From: Pelomonas sp. Root405
GTDB lineage: Bacteria > Pseudomonadota > Gammaproteobacteria > Burkholderiales > Burkholderiaceae_C
Assembly (NCBI RefSeq): GCF_001425165.1
Contig: NZ_LMDU01000012.1
Location: 201,036-265,035 of the forward strand
Direction: 5' to 3'
Length of the DNA stretch: 64,000 nucleotides
Part shown: positions 1-10,698 of the stretch, in pieces
Layout: every line of letters starts with the position of its first letter
How positions within the stretch are numbered: the stretch's first letter is position 1
Made by a program: the position numbers and the translations under genes
The notes under the pieces: model-generated
Database searches by the model: none
What the model saw: only the letters and a program-made list of their open reading frames with translations
What the model was told of the DNA's origin: nothing

Positions 1-360
1 ACGAACGCGTTTGTCAAAAGCCCGCTGGCCTGGGACGCCATTCCACGCTGGTCGGGGCGCCAGCCGGAGTTCGAGAAGCGCGCCGGTTTCACGCTGCTGG
101 CCGTGGCCGCGGTGCACCAAAAGACGCGACCGGATGCCGATTTCCTCGCCCGGCTGCCCCTTATCGAAGCCGCAGCCGACGACGAGCGCAACTTCGTCAA
201 GAAAGCCGTGAACTGGGCGCTGCGTCAGATCGGCAAGCGCAGTACCGGTTTGCGTGAGCCGGCGCTCACTTTGGCGGAGCGGCTGTGCGGCCGTCCCGAG
301 AAGTCAGCGCGCTGGATCGGCGCGGACGCCCGCCGCGAGCTGAGCCGGGCCCGCGGCTAG
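1..360 (+). CDS. DNA alkylation repair protein, AlkD-like (3' part only)
   Basis: The reading frame is open from the first base of the window, so the gene starts upstream and only the last 119 codons are seen. The visible part resembles the C-terminal HEAT-like helices of AlkD-type DNA glycosylases (COG4912), including the block NFVKKAVNWALRQIGKRS that is well conserved in the family. These enzymes excise alkylated bases from DNA in the cytoplasm. The catalytic Asp and Trp positions cannot be judged because the N-terminal half is missing. The TAG stop overlaps the stop of the convergent cupin gene by four bases (CTAG). Family assignment is good; substrate is inferred. Confidence 0.8.
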   Translation, partial: TNAFVKSPLAWDAIPRWSGRQPEFEKRAGFTLLAVAAVHQKTRPDADFLARLPLIEAAADDERNFVKKAVNWALRQIGKRSTGLREPALTLAERLCGRPEKSARWIGADARRELSRARG

Positions 361-734
361 CCGCGCAGCTGCTCATCAATGGAGCGCGTCTTTTCATTGG
401 GCGAGTCGCCGCTGTGCAGCGTGGTCTTGCGCTCGATCAGCATCAGCAGGCACTCCTCCTCGGCGACCGGGCAGTGCTCCACGCCGCGCGGCACGACGAA
501 CATCTGACCGGCCTCCAGCGTCACGGGGCCGTCGCGCAGCTCGATGCGCAGCTGGCCGCGCAGGATGTGGAAAAGCTCGTCCTCGTCCGGGTGGCGGTGC
601 CAGCCGAAGGTCCCCTGCACCTTGGCGACCTTGACGTAGTTGTCGTCAAAGGCGCCGACGACGCGCGGCGACCAGAGTTCGGTCAGGCTGGCGGCGATGT
701 CGATCGGACTGACGGCCGTGGTGAGTTGCTTCAT
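357..734 (-). CDS. cupin domain protein
   Basis: This is a 125-residue single-domain cupin. Motif 1 is seen as GWHRHPDEDELFHILRG with His46, His48 and a following acidic cluster as likely metal ligands, and motif 2 as GQMFVVPRGVEHCP with His87. Small stand-alone cupins of this type bind a divalent metal, but their reactions are diverse and no substrate can be assigned. The gene converges on the AlkD-like gene with a 4-base stop overlap and has 256 bases of non-coding DNA upstream. Confidence 0.85.
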   Translation of the reverse strand: MKQLTTAVSPIDIAASLTELWSPRVVGAFDDNYVKVAKVQGTFGWHRHPDEDELFHILRGQLRIELRDGPVTLEAGQMFVVPRGVEHCPVAEEECLLMLIERKTTLHSGDSPNEKTRSIDEQLRG

Positions 735-812
735 GTCGTTGTGCAGGCGTTGGGCTGAGGCAGGCGCCAGCGTATCCGCGGCGGCAGTTTGCGGTTCCGC
801 GGGATATCGAGG

Positions 813-826
813 GCATCAATTGATGC
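813..826. promoter_or_regulatory. 14-bp perfect palindrome in intergenic DNA
   Basis: The sequence GCATCAATTGATGC is a perfect palindrome in the gap 735-990 between the divergent cupin and small-protein genes. It could be an operator for a dimeric regulator, but no regulator is adjacent and a chance origin is not excluded. The rest of the gap shows only C- and G-runs (about 843-890). Confidence 0.25.
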
Positions 827-990
827 TGACCCCATTTTGAATCCCCCTTTTGGGTGAGTTCGGGGGGGGCCATCCCCCGCACTCCCCCTTCGTTCCACCT
901 TCCGGGTGATGGCCGGCAAGAGGGCTGGCGCCGATGCTGACGTTGTGCCGTTTTCCACGGTGTCGAACGCCTCAAACCCCGGAGCCCACC

Positions 991-1206
991 ATGCAATTCT
1001 TCAGCTCTTCGCAACAAGCCTGGTCCACTTCCAAGCTGCCGCTGACGCCGCTGCAGCGGCCCCGCGCAAACGGCGGCAATGGCGCCAAGGGCAAGGCCGC
1101 GGTCGGCGGCTGGTTCGACTCGAGCTTCGATCTGGCCACCGGCCTGGAAGTCTCGGAGCAGGACAACGACACTCTTTACCAACTCTGGGAACTGTCCCAG
1201 AGCTAA
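991..1206 (+). CDS. small hypothetical protein (71 aa)
   Basis: The ATG at 991 was chosen over an in-frame upstream ATG at 934 because GGAG lies at 981-984 and the protein from 991 has a clean start. The product is 71 residues with a Ser/Gln-rich N-terminus, a basic Gly-rich middle and an acidic C-terminus (EVSEQDNDTLYQLWELSQS). I recognise no domain, signal peptide or membrane segment. It stands alone, five bases before the convergent end of fadH. The compact composition and ribosome site argue for a real gene, but function is unknown. Confidence 0.6.
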   Translation: MQFFSSSQQAWSTSKLPLTPLQRPRANGGNGAKGKAAVGGWFDSSFDLATGLEVSEQDNDTLYQLWELSQS

Positions 1207-1211
1207 GCCGC

Positions 1212-3311
<2,100 letters not shown>

Positions 3312-3463
3312 TCACCCGGATCTAGGGCAGACCCTCTCCCTCAGCAACAGTTCTTCACCCGCCGCTGTGGGGTGGAAACCGTGACATCCTCCGCTTGAGT
3401 TCTAATCGCGAGTCCGCATTCCAGGGATAGGCCCGGCGGTTTGGTTTTTTCGGAGAGTTCTCG

Positions 3464-4780
3464 ATGCGATTCACCCCCTGGGCCACCCGGCTGGTCCTGA
3501 CGCTGAGCCTGTCGGCCACTGCATTCCTGACCGCCTGCGGCGGCGGCGGCGATGACGGCGACAGCAACACGCAGGTGCGCCTGCTCAACGCCACGCGGTC
3601 TTACAACTCGCTCGACCTCGAAGTCGACACGAAGAAGATCAACAGCGCGGTCGCCTACGCCAGCGTGGGTGAATACGGCGGCGTGAACACCGGCGCCACA
3701 GCCAGCAGGGTCACGACCAACCCCGTCGGCACCAGCATCTCGGCGACCACGCCCACGCTGACCGGCGGCACGAACTACACCTACATCACCTACGGCTTTG
3801 CCGGTGCCATCCGCACCACGCTGCTGCAGGAATCGGAAGCAGCACCCCCGGCCAACAAGGCCAAGCTGCTGGTGCTGAACCTTGCGCTCGATGCTGGCCC
3901 GATGGATGTGTACGTCACGGGCGCGACCGATCCGCTCGAGTCGGCCACCCCGCACACCACCAATCTGCAAGGCGGCTCCGGCAGCGGCTACGGTGAAATC
4001 AACTCGGGCACCTTCCGCGTGCGCGTGACGGGCTACAACAAGCGCAGCGACCTGCGCCTGGACATCCCGGCCATCACGCTGGATTCCGCCAGCGTCAACA
4101 CGCTGATCCTGACCGCCACCGACGGTGGCGTTCTGGTCAACGGCATCACCTTGGTCCAGAAGGGCGCCGCCAAGAACTTTGCCAACACGCAAAGCCGTGT
4201 GCGTACCGTGGCGGCACTCAGCGGCGGCGGTGCCGTCACCTCGTCGCTCAACGGCCAGACGATGTTCAACAGCGCCATCAGCCCGCTGATCAGCGAATAC
4301 GTCACCACGGCTTCGGGCGCGAGCACGCTCAATGTCGCAGTCAATGGCGTGAACCGGACGTTCGCGGCGCCGACGCTCGGCGTCGGCAAGGACTCGACGT
4401 TGCTGGTCTGGGGTGACCCGGCCAATCCGCAGCTGACCGTGCTGGACGACGACAACCGCCTGCCCACCGTGTCGGGTGAAGTCAAGATCCGCCTCGTCAA
4501 CGCCCTGCCCACGTCGGGCGCCGGCTTGAACGTGGCGTTCGGCTCGATCGCCTCCAACATCGCAGCCGGCAGTGCTTCGACGTTCAGCACCACGTCGTCC
4601 TCGGCGACTGGCGTGCAGGTGGACCTGACCGTACCGGCCGGTACCATCTACACGAACAGCGCGCTGGTCTTCCCGGCCAACAGCGTGTGGACCTTCTTCG
4701 CGGTGCCGACCACGTCGGGCGTCACGACGAACGCGCCGATCGCCGGCCTCACCGCCCTGCCCAAGCGCGAACGCCCGTAA
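3464..4780 (+). CDS. DUF4397 domain lipoprotein
   Basis: The 438-residue product starts with a lipoprotein signal peptide ending in the lipobox LTAC followed by a run of Gly, so it is probably anchored to the outer or inner membrane facing the periplasm. The mature part has Ig-like beta-rich repeats of the DUF4397 type, with recurrent segments of the form VRLLNA (QVRLLNATRS, KIRLVNALPT). GGAGAG precedes the start. The function of DUF4397 proteins is unknown; a surface or adhesion role is only a guess. The gene ends in a clear hairpin terminator. Confidence 0.85.
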   Translation: MRFTPWATRLVLTLSLSATAFLTACGGGGDDGDSNTQVRLLNATRSYNSLDLEVDTKKINSAVAYASVGEYGGVNTGATASRVTTNPVGTSISATTPTLTGGTNYTYITYGFAGAIRTTLLQESEAAPPANKAKLLVLNLALDAGPMDVYVTGATDPLESATPHTTNLQGGSGSGYGEINSGTFRVRVTGYNKRSDLRLDIPAITLDSASVNTLILTATDGGVLVNGITLVQKGAAKNFANTQSRVRTVAALSGGGAVTSSLNGQTMFNSAISPLISEYVTTASGASTLNVAVNGVNRTFAAPTLGVGKDSTLLVWGDPANPQLTVLDDDNRLPTVSGEVKIRLVNALPTSGAGLNVAFGSIASNIAAGSASTFSTTSSSATGVQVDLTVPAGTIYTNSALVFPANSVWTFFAVPTTSGVTTNAPIAGLTALPKRERP

Positions 4781-4797
4781 GCTTCACGCCCCTCAGC

Positions 4798-4829
4798 AAG
4801 GCCCCCGTGCCCTCCGGCCCGGGGGCCTT
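4798..4829 (+). terminator. intrinsic-type terminator hairpin after the DUF4397 gene
   Basis: AAGGCCCCC (4798-4806) pairs with GGGGGCCTT (4821-4829) across a 14-base loop, followed by GTCCTTT. The stem is strong; the T-tract is weak. It lies 18 bases after the lipoprotein stop and before the next rightward gene. Confidence 0.7.
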
Positions 4830-4856
4830 GTCCTTTCTGGCGGCAAGATCGCCCCT

Positions 4857-5546
4857 GTGTCCCAGCCCACCCGCTTCCACCTGCAGCGCCTGCGTCAGCT
4901 CTGGCGCAGCGCCGGCTGGCCCTGTCAGGACCTCGTCGAGGTCGAGATGCTGGCGGCCGGTTGGATCGAGCGCATGCAGGAAGCCGACGGCCGCGAGCGC
5001 CTGCGAGTGACCGATGCCGGCGTCGCCCTCATCGCCGCCTCGCTGAGCCGCAACCGCGCCGCGAGGGATGCGCACGAAGGGCTGGTCGAGCGCGTCGCCA
5101 CCGAGATGCAGCGCGCCGGCCGCATCGCGTGGCGCGGCCTGGTGTTGCGCGCCGGGCTGCCGCAGGAGGACGGCAAGACGCTCTGGGTCAACGCCATGCC
5201 GGATGTCTACTCCATCCGCCACAGCACCGTCGAGGACTACCTCGAACCCGCCGTCCACGAGATCAAGGTCAGCCGCGCCGACCTCCTCGGCGAACTGCGC
5301 CGGCCGACCAAGTCCGCCGCCTACCGCGCGCTGTGCGGCCAGTGCTGGTTCGTCATCAAGGCGGGTATCGCCGAGCCCGACGAAATTCCCGCGGAGTACG
5401 GTGTGTTGATCGGCCACCCCACCCATCTGGAACTCGCACGGCCCGCGCCCAAGCGCGCCTGCAAACCGGACTTCGCCACCTGGATGGCGTTGGCCCGCGC
5501 AACGCCGCTGCCCCCCCCCGACGACGATCCACAATGGCCGCTCTGA
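4857..5546 (+). CDS. conserved protein with winged-helix-like N-terminus and MmcB/PD-(D/E)XK-like C-terminus
   Basis: The 229-residue protein has a GTG start. Residues 1-60 look like a small helical, winged-helix-type segment. Residues about 105-200 carry a PD-(D/E)XK nuclease signature: Pro115-Asp116 (AMPDVYSIR) and Glu135-Ile-Lys137 (VHEIKVSRADLL), then a Tyr/Arg-rich helix and a strand, in the order seen in MmcB-like DNA repair proteins. This points to a DNA-acting, metal-dependent fold. Actual cleavage activity is inferred, not shown. It heads a run of rightward genes starting 12 bases later. Confidence 0.65.
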   Translation: MSQPTRFHLQRLRQLWRSAGWPCQDLVEVEMLAAGWIERMQEADGRERLRVTDAGVALIAASLSRNRAARDAHEGLVERVATEMQRAGRIAWRGLVLRAGLPQEDGKTLWVNAMPDVYSIRHSTVEDYLEPAVHEIKVSRADLLGELRRPTKSAAYRALCGQCWFVIKAGIAEPDEIPAEYGVLIGHPTHLELARPAPKRACKPDFATWMALARATPLPPPDDDPQWPL

Positions 5547-5558
5547 ACGGAGCCCGCC

Positions 5559-5972
5559 ATGGCCACAGCCAGCAAGACCGTGCCGACCGACGCTGATGTC
5601 GAGGCTTTCTTCGCCGCCCAGCCCGAAGCCCGCGCGGCCGACTGCCGGGCGCTGGCCGCGCTGATGCAGCGCGTCAGCGGCCACCCGCCGCGCATGTGGG
5701 GAAAAATGGTCGGCTTCGGCGACCACCACTATGTCTACGAGAGCGGCCGCGAAGGCGACATCTTCGAGATCGGCTTCGCTAGCGGCGCAGGCGGCAAGGG
5801 CGACATCAGCCTCTACCTGACGTGCGACGCCGGCGCCCACGCCGCCTTGCTCACCAGGCTCGGCAAGCACCGCGCCGGCAAAGGCTGCATCTACATCAAG
5901 CGCATGGCCGACGTGGATGCGGGCGTGCTGGCCGAACTGTGCGAAGCCGCGCTGCAAGAAGTGCGGCGATGA
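5559..5972 (+). CDS. DUF1801 domain protein
   Basis: The 137-residue protein contains the DUF1801 pattern: an N-terminal helix pair, a conserved MWGKMVGFG segment, an Ile/Gly-rich strand pair (GDISLYL) and the late GKGCIYIKRMADVD block. DUF1801 proteins are small soluble alpha/beta proteins without an assigned activity. It is translationally coupled to the next gene by an ATGA overlap at 5969-5972. Confidence 0.85.
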   Translation: MATASKTVPTDADVEAFFAAQPEARAADCRALAALMQRVSGHPPRMWGKMVGFGDHHYVYESGREGDIFEIGFASGAGGKGDISLYLTCDAGAHAALLTRLGKHRAGKGCIYIKRMADVDAGVLAELCEAALQEVRR

Positions 5973-6190
5973 AAGAAGCGCTGGTCGCAACAACCTGCCC
6001 GCGCTGCGGCGGCGGCTTCAACTGCGGCGTGAACGCGGGCCATTGCGTCTGCTTCAGCATCCGCCTGAGCGACGCGCAGCGCGCCGAGATCGCCGCCCAG
6101 TGGCCCGGGCGCTGCCTCTGCATGACCTGCCTGAGGGAGCTGGGCGCCGCCCCCGTACTGACGCCGCCGTCGAGCGGTGTGAGGGCATGA
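5969..6190 (+). CDS. cysteine-rich CWC family protein
   Basis: The 73-residue protein matches the cysteine-rich CWC family: CPRCGGGFNCG, then GHCVCF and a C-terminal CLCMTCL, giving eight cysteines in pairs likely to bind zinc. Function is unknown. The start is fixed by the ATGA overlap with the DUF1801 gene, and the EamA transporter follows 10 bases later, so these genes are probably co-transcribed. Confidence 0.8.
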   Translation: MKEALVATTCPRCGGGFNCGVNAGHCVCFSIRLSDAQRAEIAAQWPGRCLCMTCLRELGAAPVLTPPSSGVRA

Positions 6191-6200
6191 TGGTCGCCTG

Positions 6201-7085
6201 ATGCCTGTCACGACCACCCTCGACCGCCTCGCGCCGCCCCTCTTCATCTTCATCTGGGCAACCGGCTACATCGTCGCCAAGCTGGCGGCACCCTATGCCG
6301 ACCCGTTGACCTTCCTGAGCTGGCGCTATGCCGGCGTGGTCGTGCTGATGCTGGGCCTGGCGCTGGCCGCGCGTGCGGCCTGGCCGTCGCGGCGCGACAT
6401 GCTCCACCTGGCGGTGGCCGGCATCGGCATTCAGGCGCTCTATCTGAGCGGTGTCTGGGTCGCCATCCGCCAGGGCTTGCCGGCCGGCACGGCGGCGCTC
6501 ATCGTCAACCTGCAGCCGGTGCTCGTGGCCGCGCTGGCGCCGCTGATCGGTGAACGCGTCACGCCGCGCCAGTGGCTGGGTGTGGCGCTCGGGCTGGCCG
6601 GTGTGGTGCTCGTCATCTGGCACAAGCTCAACCTCGGCAGCAGCTTCGGCGCGCCGCTCTTGCTCTGCGTAATGGCCCTGCTCGCCATCACCGGCGGCAC
6701 GCTCTACCAGAAGCGCTTCGTGCCGCAGTTCGATCTGCGCACGGGCCAGGTGGTGCAGTTCGTGGCTTCGCTCGCCGTCACGCTGCCGCTGGCGTGGTGG
6801 CTGGAGCCGATGCGCATCGAGTGGAACGCGCCGGTGCTGGTTGCCATGGCCTGGAGCATCCTGGTGCTGACGGCCGGCGGCATCAGCCTGATGTTCTACA
6901 TGCTGCGCCACGGCCGCGTGACCGCCGTGTCAAGCACCATGTATCTGGTGCCCTCTGTCACCTCGGTGATGGCGTGGTTGCTGTTCGGCGAGACACTGGG
7001 CGCACAAGCCATCGCCGGCATGGTGGTGACGCTGCTCGGCGTCTACCTTGTCGTCGGGCAGAGAAAGCCGGAGACGACGCCATGA
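6201..7085 (+). CDS. EamA/DMT family transporter
   Basis: The 294-residue protein has ten predicted membrane segments arranged as two EamA repeats, with the typical N-terminal block FIFIWATGYIVAKL and the second-repeat end block VPSVTSVMAWLLFGE. Members export metabolites or amino acids across the inner membrane; the substrate is unknown. Its stop overlaps the start of the acyl-CoA ligase by four bases (ATGA at 7082-7085), so translation of the two is coupled. Confidence 0.9.
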   Translation: MPVTTTLDRLAPPLFIFIWATGYIVAKLAAPYADPLTFLSWRYAGVVVLMLGLALAARAAWPSRRDMLHLAVAGIGIQALYLSGVWVAIRQGLPAGTAALIVNLQPVLVAALAPLIGERVTPRQWLGVALGLAGVVLVIWHKLNLGSSFGAPLLLCVMALLAITGGTLYQKRFVPQFDLRTGQVVQFVASLAVTLPLAWWLEPMRIEWNAPVLVAMAWSILVLTAGGISLMFYMLRHGRVTAVSSTMYLVPSVTSVMAWLLFGETLGAQAIAGMVVTLLGVYLVVGQRKPETTP

Positions 7086-8743
7086 CCCCCCGAGCCCACC
7101 ACCAGTTCTGGCCGGCCCGCGTGCCGCATGCCATCGAGCCCCCGGCCACGGCCCTGCCCGACAACCTGCTGGTCAGCGCACGCCGGTTCCCACACCGGCC
7201 GGCCCTGGTCTACCTGGGCCACACGACAACCTATGCCGAGCTGGCCGTGCAAGTCGAGCGCCTGGCCGCCTGGCTGGCCGAGCGCGGCGTGGGCAAGGGC
7301 GACCGCGTGCTGGTCGGTCTGCAGAACTGCCCGCAGCTGGTCGTCGCGCATTACGCCATCCTCAGCGCCAACGCCGTCGTCGTGCCCGTCAACCCGATGA
7401 ACAAGGCGGCCGAGCTCAAGCACCTCATCGAGGACAGCGGGGCCGTGCTGGCCATCACCAGCGCCGACCTCAGTGCCGAGTGGCTGGCTGGCGGCATGGC
7501 GGCCGCTGACCTCCTGATCACACGGCTTGCCGAGGTGCTGCCCGGCGGCCGGACCGATGGCGCCGGGCTGCCGGCAGGCTGGGCCGACTGGCTCAGCGCC
7601 GACATCGCCTTGCCCGCCGGCGCCACGGCCTGGGCCGACGCGCTGGCCTGCATCGCTGCGCCGCCGGTCACGACCGTCGGCGCCGACGACCTCGCGCTGC
7701 TGCCCTACACCAGCGGCACCACCGGTCACCCCAAGGGCTGCATGCACCGCCACCGCAGCCTGCAGCACAACGTCTTTGCCGGCGGGCTGTGGGGCAGCGG
7801 CAGCCATGAGGACGTGGTGCTCGGCGTGGTGCCGATGTTCCACATCACCGGCATGGTCGTCGTCATGCATGGCACGCTCGCCGGCGGCGCGGCCCTGGTG
7901 CTGATGCCGCGCTGGCAGCGCGAGTACGCCGCCCGCCTCATCAAGGACCACCGCGTCACACGCTGGACCAACATCCCCACGATGGTCATCGACCTGCTCG
8001 CCAGCCCGCAGGTCGACAGCTTCGACCTGAGCAGCATGGTCTACATCGGCGGCGGCGGCGCCGCCATGCCGCAGGCCGTGGCCGAGCGCCTGTGGCAACG
8101 CTGGGGCCTGCGCTACATGGAGGGCTATGGCCTGACCGAAACGGCCGCGCCCAGCCACACCAATCCCTATGACGCACCCAAGCAGCAATGCCTGGGTGTG
8201 CCGTATCTGAGCTGCGATGCCCGCGTCGTCGACCCCGACACGCTGCGCGAACTTCCGGTGGGCGAGAGCGGCGAGATCATCGTCCACGGCCCCATGGTGT
8301 TCGACGGTTACTGGCGTCGCCCCGATGCGACCGAGGCGGCGTTCTGTCAGTTCGAGGGCCGGCGGTTCTTCCGCACCGGCGACATCGGCTATGTGGACGC
8401 GGACGGCTACTTCTTCATGACCGACCGCCTAAAGCGCATGATCAATGCGAGCGGCTTCAAGGTCTGGCCCAGCGAGGTCGAGAACCTCATGCACGCCCAC
8501 CCGGGCATCGCCGAGGCCTGCGTCATCGCGGCCCCCGACACCTACCGCGGCGAGACCGTCAAGGCGGTGGTCGTCCGGCGCGCAGGGCATGAGGCGCTGA
8601 CCGAAGCGCAGTTGCGCGACTGGTGCCGCGCCAACATGGCGGCCTACAAGGTGCCGGCGCGCATCGAGTTCGTCGATAACCTGCCCAAGAGTGGCACGGG
8701 CAAGGTGATGTGGCGGGCGCTGCAGGAGCGCGAGCGCGGCTGA
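7082..8743 (+). CDS. AMP-dependent acyl-CoA synthetase/ligase
   Basis: The 553-residue protein is an ANL-superfamily adenylating enzyme. It has the P-loop-like motif YTSGTTGHPKG, the motif YGLTE (MEGYGLTETAAP), the hinge TGDIGYVDADGYF and the C-terminal catalytic lysine in PKSGTGKVM. It should activate a carboxylic acid as acyl-AMP and transfer it to CoA. The closest general class is medium/long-chain fatty acyl-CoA ligases; the exact acid is not predictable. The start is set by the overlap with the transporter gene; the pairing suggests, but does not prove, a shared substrate. Confidence 0.9.
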   Translation: MTPRAHHQFWPARVPHAIEPPATALPDNLLVSARRFPHRPALVYLGHTTTYAELAVQVERLAAWLAERGVGKGDRVLVGLQNCPQLVVAHYAILSANAVVVPVNPMNKAAELKHLIEDSGAVLAITSADLSAEWLAGGMAAADLLITRLAEVLPGGRTDGAGLPAGWADWLSADIALPAGATAWADALACIAAPPVTTVGADDLALLPYTSGTTGHPKGCMHRHRSLQHNVFAGGLWGSGSHEDVVLGVVPMFHITGMVVVMHGTLAGGAALVLMPRWQREYAARLIKDHRVTRWTNIPTMVIDLLASPQVDSFDLSSMVYIGGGGAAMPQAVAERLWQRWGLRYMEGYGLTETAAPSHTNPYDAPKQQCLGVPYLSCDARVVDPDTLRELPVGESGEIIVHGPMVFDGYWRRPDATEAAFCQFEGRRFFRTGDIGYVDADGYFFMTDRLKRMINASGFKVWPSEVENLMHAHPGIAEACVIAAPDTYRGETVKAVVVRRAGHEALTEAQLRDWCRANMAAYKVPARIEFVDNLPKSGTGKVMWRALQERERG

Positions 8744-8744
8744 A

Positions 8745-8948
8745 TCAGCGCGCCGGTGCGGGCGCCGGCCGGGTGGACCAATGGGGCTGCCTGGCCAATT
8801 CCGCCGCAGTGGCCTCGTCGGCGGTGACTGCAAACTCGTTGCTGCTGCGCTCCACGAAATAGGCCGAGCGGTAGCGCCGCAGCAGCCCGCCAAGCGCTCT
8901 GCGGGCTTCGCCCGGCAGGCCGTTGAAGGTCAGGGTCAGCGTGGTCAT
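8745..8948 (-). CDS. small hypothetical protein (67 aa)
   Basis: The ATG at 8948 has AAGGAAG eight bases upstream, so it is preferred over an in-frame ATG at 8987. The 67-residue product begins MTTLTLTFNGLPGEARRALG, has an Arg-rich centre and an Ala/Pro-rich tail, and shows no recognised domain. It lies downstream of tapT on the same strand, with 131 bases between, and converges on the ligase gene with one base separating the stops. Confidence 0.55.
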   Translation of the reverse strand: MTTLTLTFNGLPGEARRALGGLLRRYRSAYFVERSSNEFAVTADEATAAELARQPHWSTRPAPAPAR

Positions 8949-9079
8949 GGGCGTTCTTCCTTCGAAAGTCTGATGGGTTGATGCCATCGGCCTTCATTGA
9001 ACGCCCGCGCGCCCCTGGCGTTGACGGCGCGCTTGCTACGTTGTGTGAACGGCAGCACGCAAGCCCCTTTTTCACACGC

Positions 9080-9835
9080 TCACGCCGCAGTCTCCATTTG
9101 CTGCGCCAGCGCTTCTGCCAAGCGCTGGTGCGCCGCGCCGTCCCACACAACGGGCAGCTGGTTCTTCGCCTGCAGGTAGTGATGTGTGAAGACGCCCAGA
9201 TAGGCCTGAAGCGCATCGCGCGCGGCCTCGTCGCCGGCAAGGCCCAGGCACCATGCGGCCACCTCACTGGTGCAGAAATGCTCGTCGCAGCGAGACCGAC
9301 GCAGCTTGTACTGCGAGGCTTCGGTGGGCGCCAGGCTGAGCACCGGCATGTGGTTCAGGTAGGAGCTGCGGCTGAACATCTTGCGCGCCTCGGACCAGGT
9401 GCCGTCCAGCAGGATGAACAGCGGCCGCCTGAGCGCACCGTCCTGGCCGGCCGCGCTCGGCCGGATGGACTGCACCACGCGTTCAGCCGCGGCGTACTCG
9501 CCCGGGAACACGACGTAGCAGTCCCAGGCGGGGTCGCTCAACAGTGCGATGAGCGCGGGATCGACCTCGGTCCGCGACCAGCGGAAAGCGAAGGTGTCGG
9601 CGACCAGGTCCGCGATCAGCCAACCGGTGTTGGTCGGCTTCAGCGGCTCGATGTCGGCCATCAGCAGGCACACCGCCGCACGCGTGTTCACTGACGGCCG
9701 CAAGGCGCACATGCAATGCGTGGCGACCAGCCGGCAGCCCTCGCAGCGCTCGCGCTTGAAGCCACCGCGAGCGGTGAAGGGCTTGGTGGCGTTGGCCAGG
9801 CGCGCTGCGCGCAGGAGAGACACCGCATGGGACAT
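9080..9835 (-). CDS. tapT: tRNA-uridine aminocarboxypropyltransferase (DTW domain)
   Basis: The 251-residue protein is of the DTW family (E. coli YfiP/TapT), which makes acp3U in the variable loop of tRNAs using S-adenosylmethionine. It shows the N-terminal Cys cluster (CEGCRLVATHCMC) that probably binds zinc, the motif LLDGTWSEARKM with the family DTW-type core (here DGTW), and the C-terminal YKLR and CTSEVAA blocks. Length and motif order are normal. Assignment as tapT rather than a paralogue such as tuaA-like DTWD2 proteins is by overall similarity. Confidence 0.8.
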   Translation of the reverse strand: MSHAVSLLRAARLANATKPFTARGGFKRERCEGCRLVATHCMCALRPSVNTRAAVCLLMADIEPLKPTNTGWLIADLVADTFAFRWSRTEVDPALIALLSDPAWDCYVVFPGEYAAAERVVQSIRPSAAGQDGALRRPLFILLDGTWSEARKMFSRSSYLNHMPVLSLAPTEASQYKLRRSRCDEHFCTSEVAAWCLGLAGDEAARDALQAYLGVFTHHYLQAKNQLPVVWDGAAHQRLAEALAQQMETAA

Positions 9836-9883
9836 GCGCCGATTGTCGGAGCAGCCGCATGCGGGCCTGGCCCCAGACTGCTC

Positions 9884-10201
9884 TCAGTGGCTGGGCGCGG
9901 CCGACGCCGCCGTGAAATCGCTGCGGCCCGACGGCCTGAGCAGCAGATACAGCAAGGGCCCGAACGAGCCGGCCGCCACCGTGATCAGCGCATAGGGCCA
10001 GAGCTTGCGCCCGGTGCGACGGGCGTCGCGCGCCATGTAGCCCAGCGCCAGGAGGGACATGATGATGAAGTCCAGCAGCAGCTGCCAGCTGCCCACGTTG
10101 GCCATCGCGGCCTGCCAGATGCCGAAGTAGCCGATCTGCCACATCGCATACAGCGAGAAGGCGCCGAAGGCTGCGAAGACGAGGAAGAGGAGGGGGCGCA
10201 T
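9884..10201 (-). CDS. DUF2834 small membrane protein
   Basis: The ATG at 10201 is preceded by GGAG with six bases spacing and is better than the upstream in-frame ATG at 10282. The 105-residue product has three hydrophobic helices and the DUF2834 features: an aromatic IGYFGIW after the first helix, a LLLDFIIM segment and a final SFGPLLYLLLRP. Function is unknown. It lies 48 bases upstream of tapT's far side in divergent-neutral order and may share its leader only by read-through. Confidence 0.75.
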   Translation of the reverse strand: MRPLLFLVFAAFGAFSLYAMWQIGYFGIWQAAMANVGSWQLLLDFIIMSLLALGYMARDARRTGRKLWPYALITVAAGSFGPLLYLLLRPSGRSDFTAASAAPSH

Positions 10202-10317
10202 GGTGATCTCCGGTGGTGGTTGCGATTGGGTGGCGCCATCGTCGGCAGCGGCCCGCAGCGCCGCAATGACCTCGGAGGTCATCGCCGGCTTGACCGGCGG
10301 CGCCTATGGTCGCGGTC

Positions 10318-10698
10318 ATGAAACACGTCGTTGCCGCCACCCTGTTGCTCGTCGCACTGCTGCATGCGCTGCCTCTCGCCGGCGTGCTGGGCGCGGCGCG
10401 CTTGTCCAGCCTCTACGGTATCGACGTAGCCGAGCCCAATCTCGCGCTGCTGCTGCGCCATCGCGCGGTGCTCTTCGGCCTGCTGGCCGCCTTGCTTGCC
10501 ACGGCAGCGCTGCGGCCGGCGCTGCATGGCGCGGGCTTGATGGCAGGCCTGGCGAGCGTGGGTGCCTTCCTGCTGCTGGCGCTGCTGGAGGGCCCGCTCA
10601 ATGCCGCAGTGCTCACCGTCGTGCGCCTGGACATCGCGGCGCTGATACTGCTACTCGCCGCCGGCATCGTTCATCTCGTGCAACCCGCCGCTCCATGA
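10318..10698 (+). CDS. small integral membrane protein (126 aa)
   Basis: The product has four hydrophobic helices separated by short polar turns, and no catalytic motif. The ATG at 10318 is used; an ATG four codons upstream (10306) is possible. It overlaps the next gene by four bases (ATGA at 10695), so the two are coupled. I cannot assign a function; it may act in the same pathway as the downstream regulator. Confidence 0.65.
   Translation: MKHVVAATLLLVALLHALPLAGVLGAARLSSLYGIDVAEPNLALLLRHRAVLFGLLAALLATAALRPALHGAGLMAGLASVGAFLLLALLEGPLNAAVLTVVRLDIAALILLLAAGIVHLVQPAAP

Noticed and set aside
814-880. A possible insertion-sequence end (ATCAATTGATGCTGACCCC followed by C- and G-runs)
   Set aside because: It vaguely recalls IS21-type ends, but there is no second end, no transposase and no target duplication in the window.
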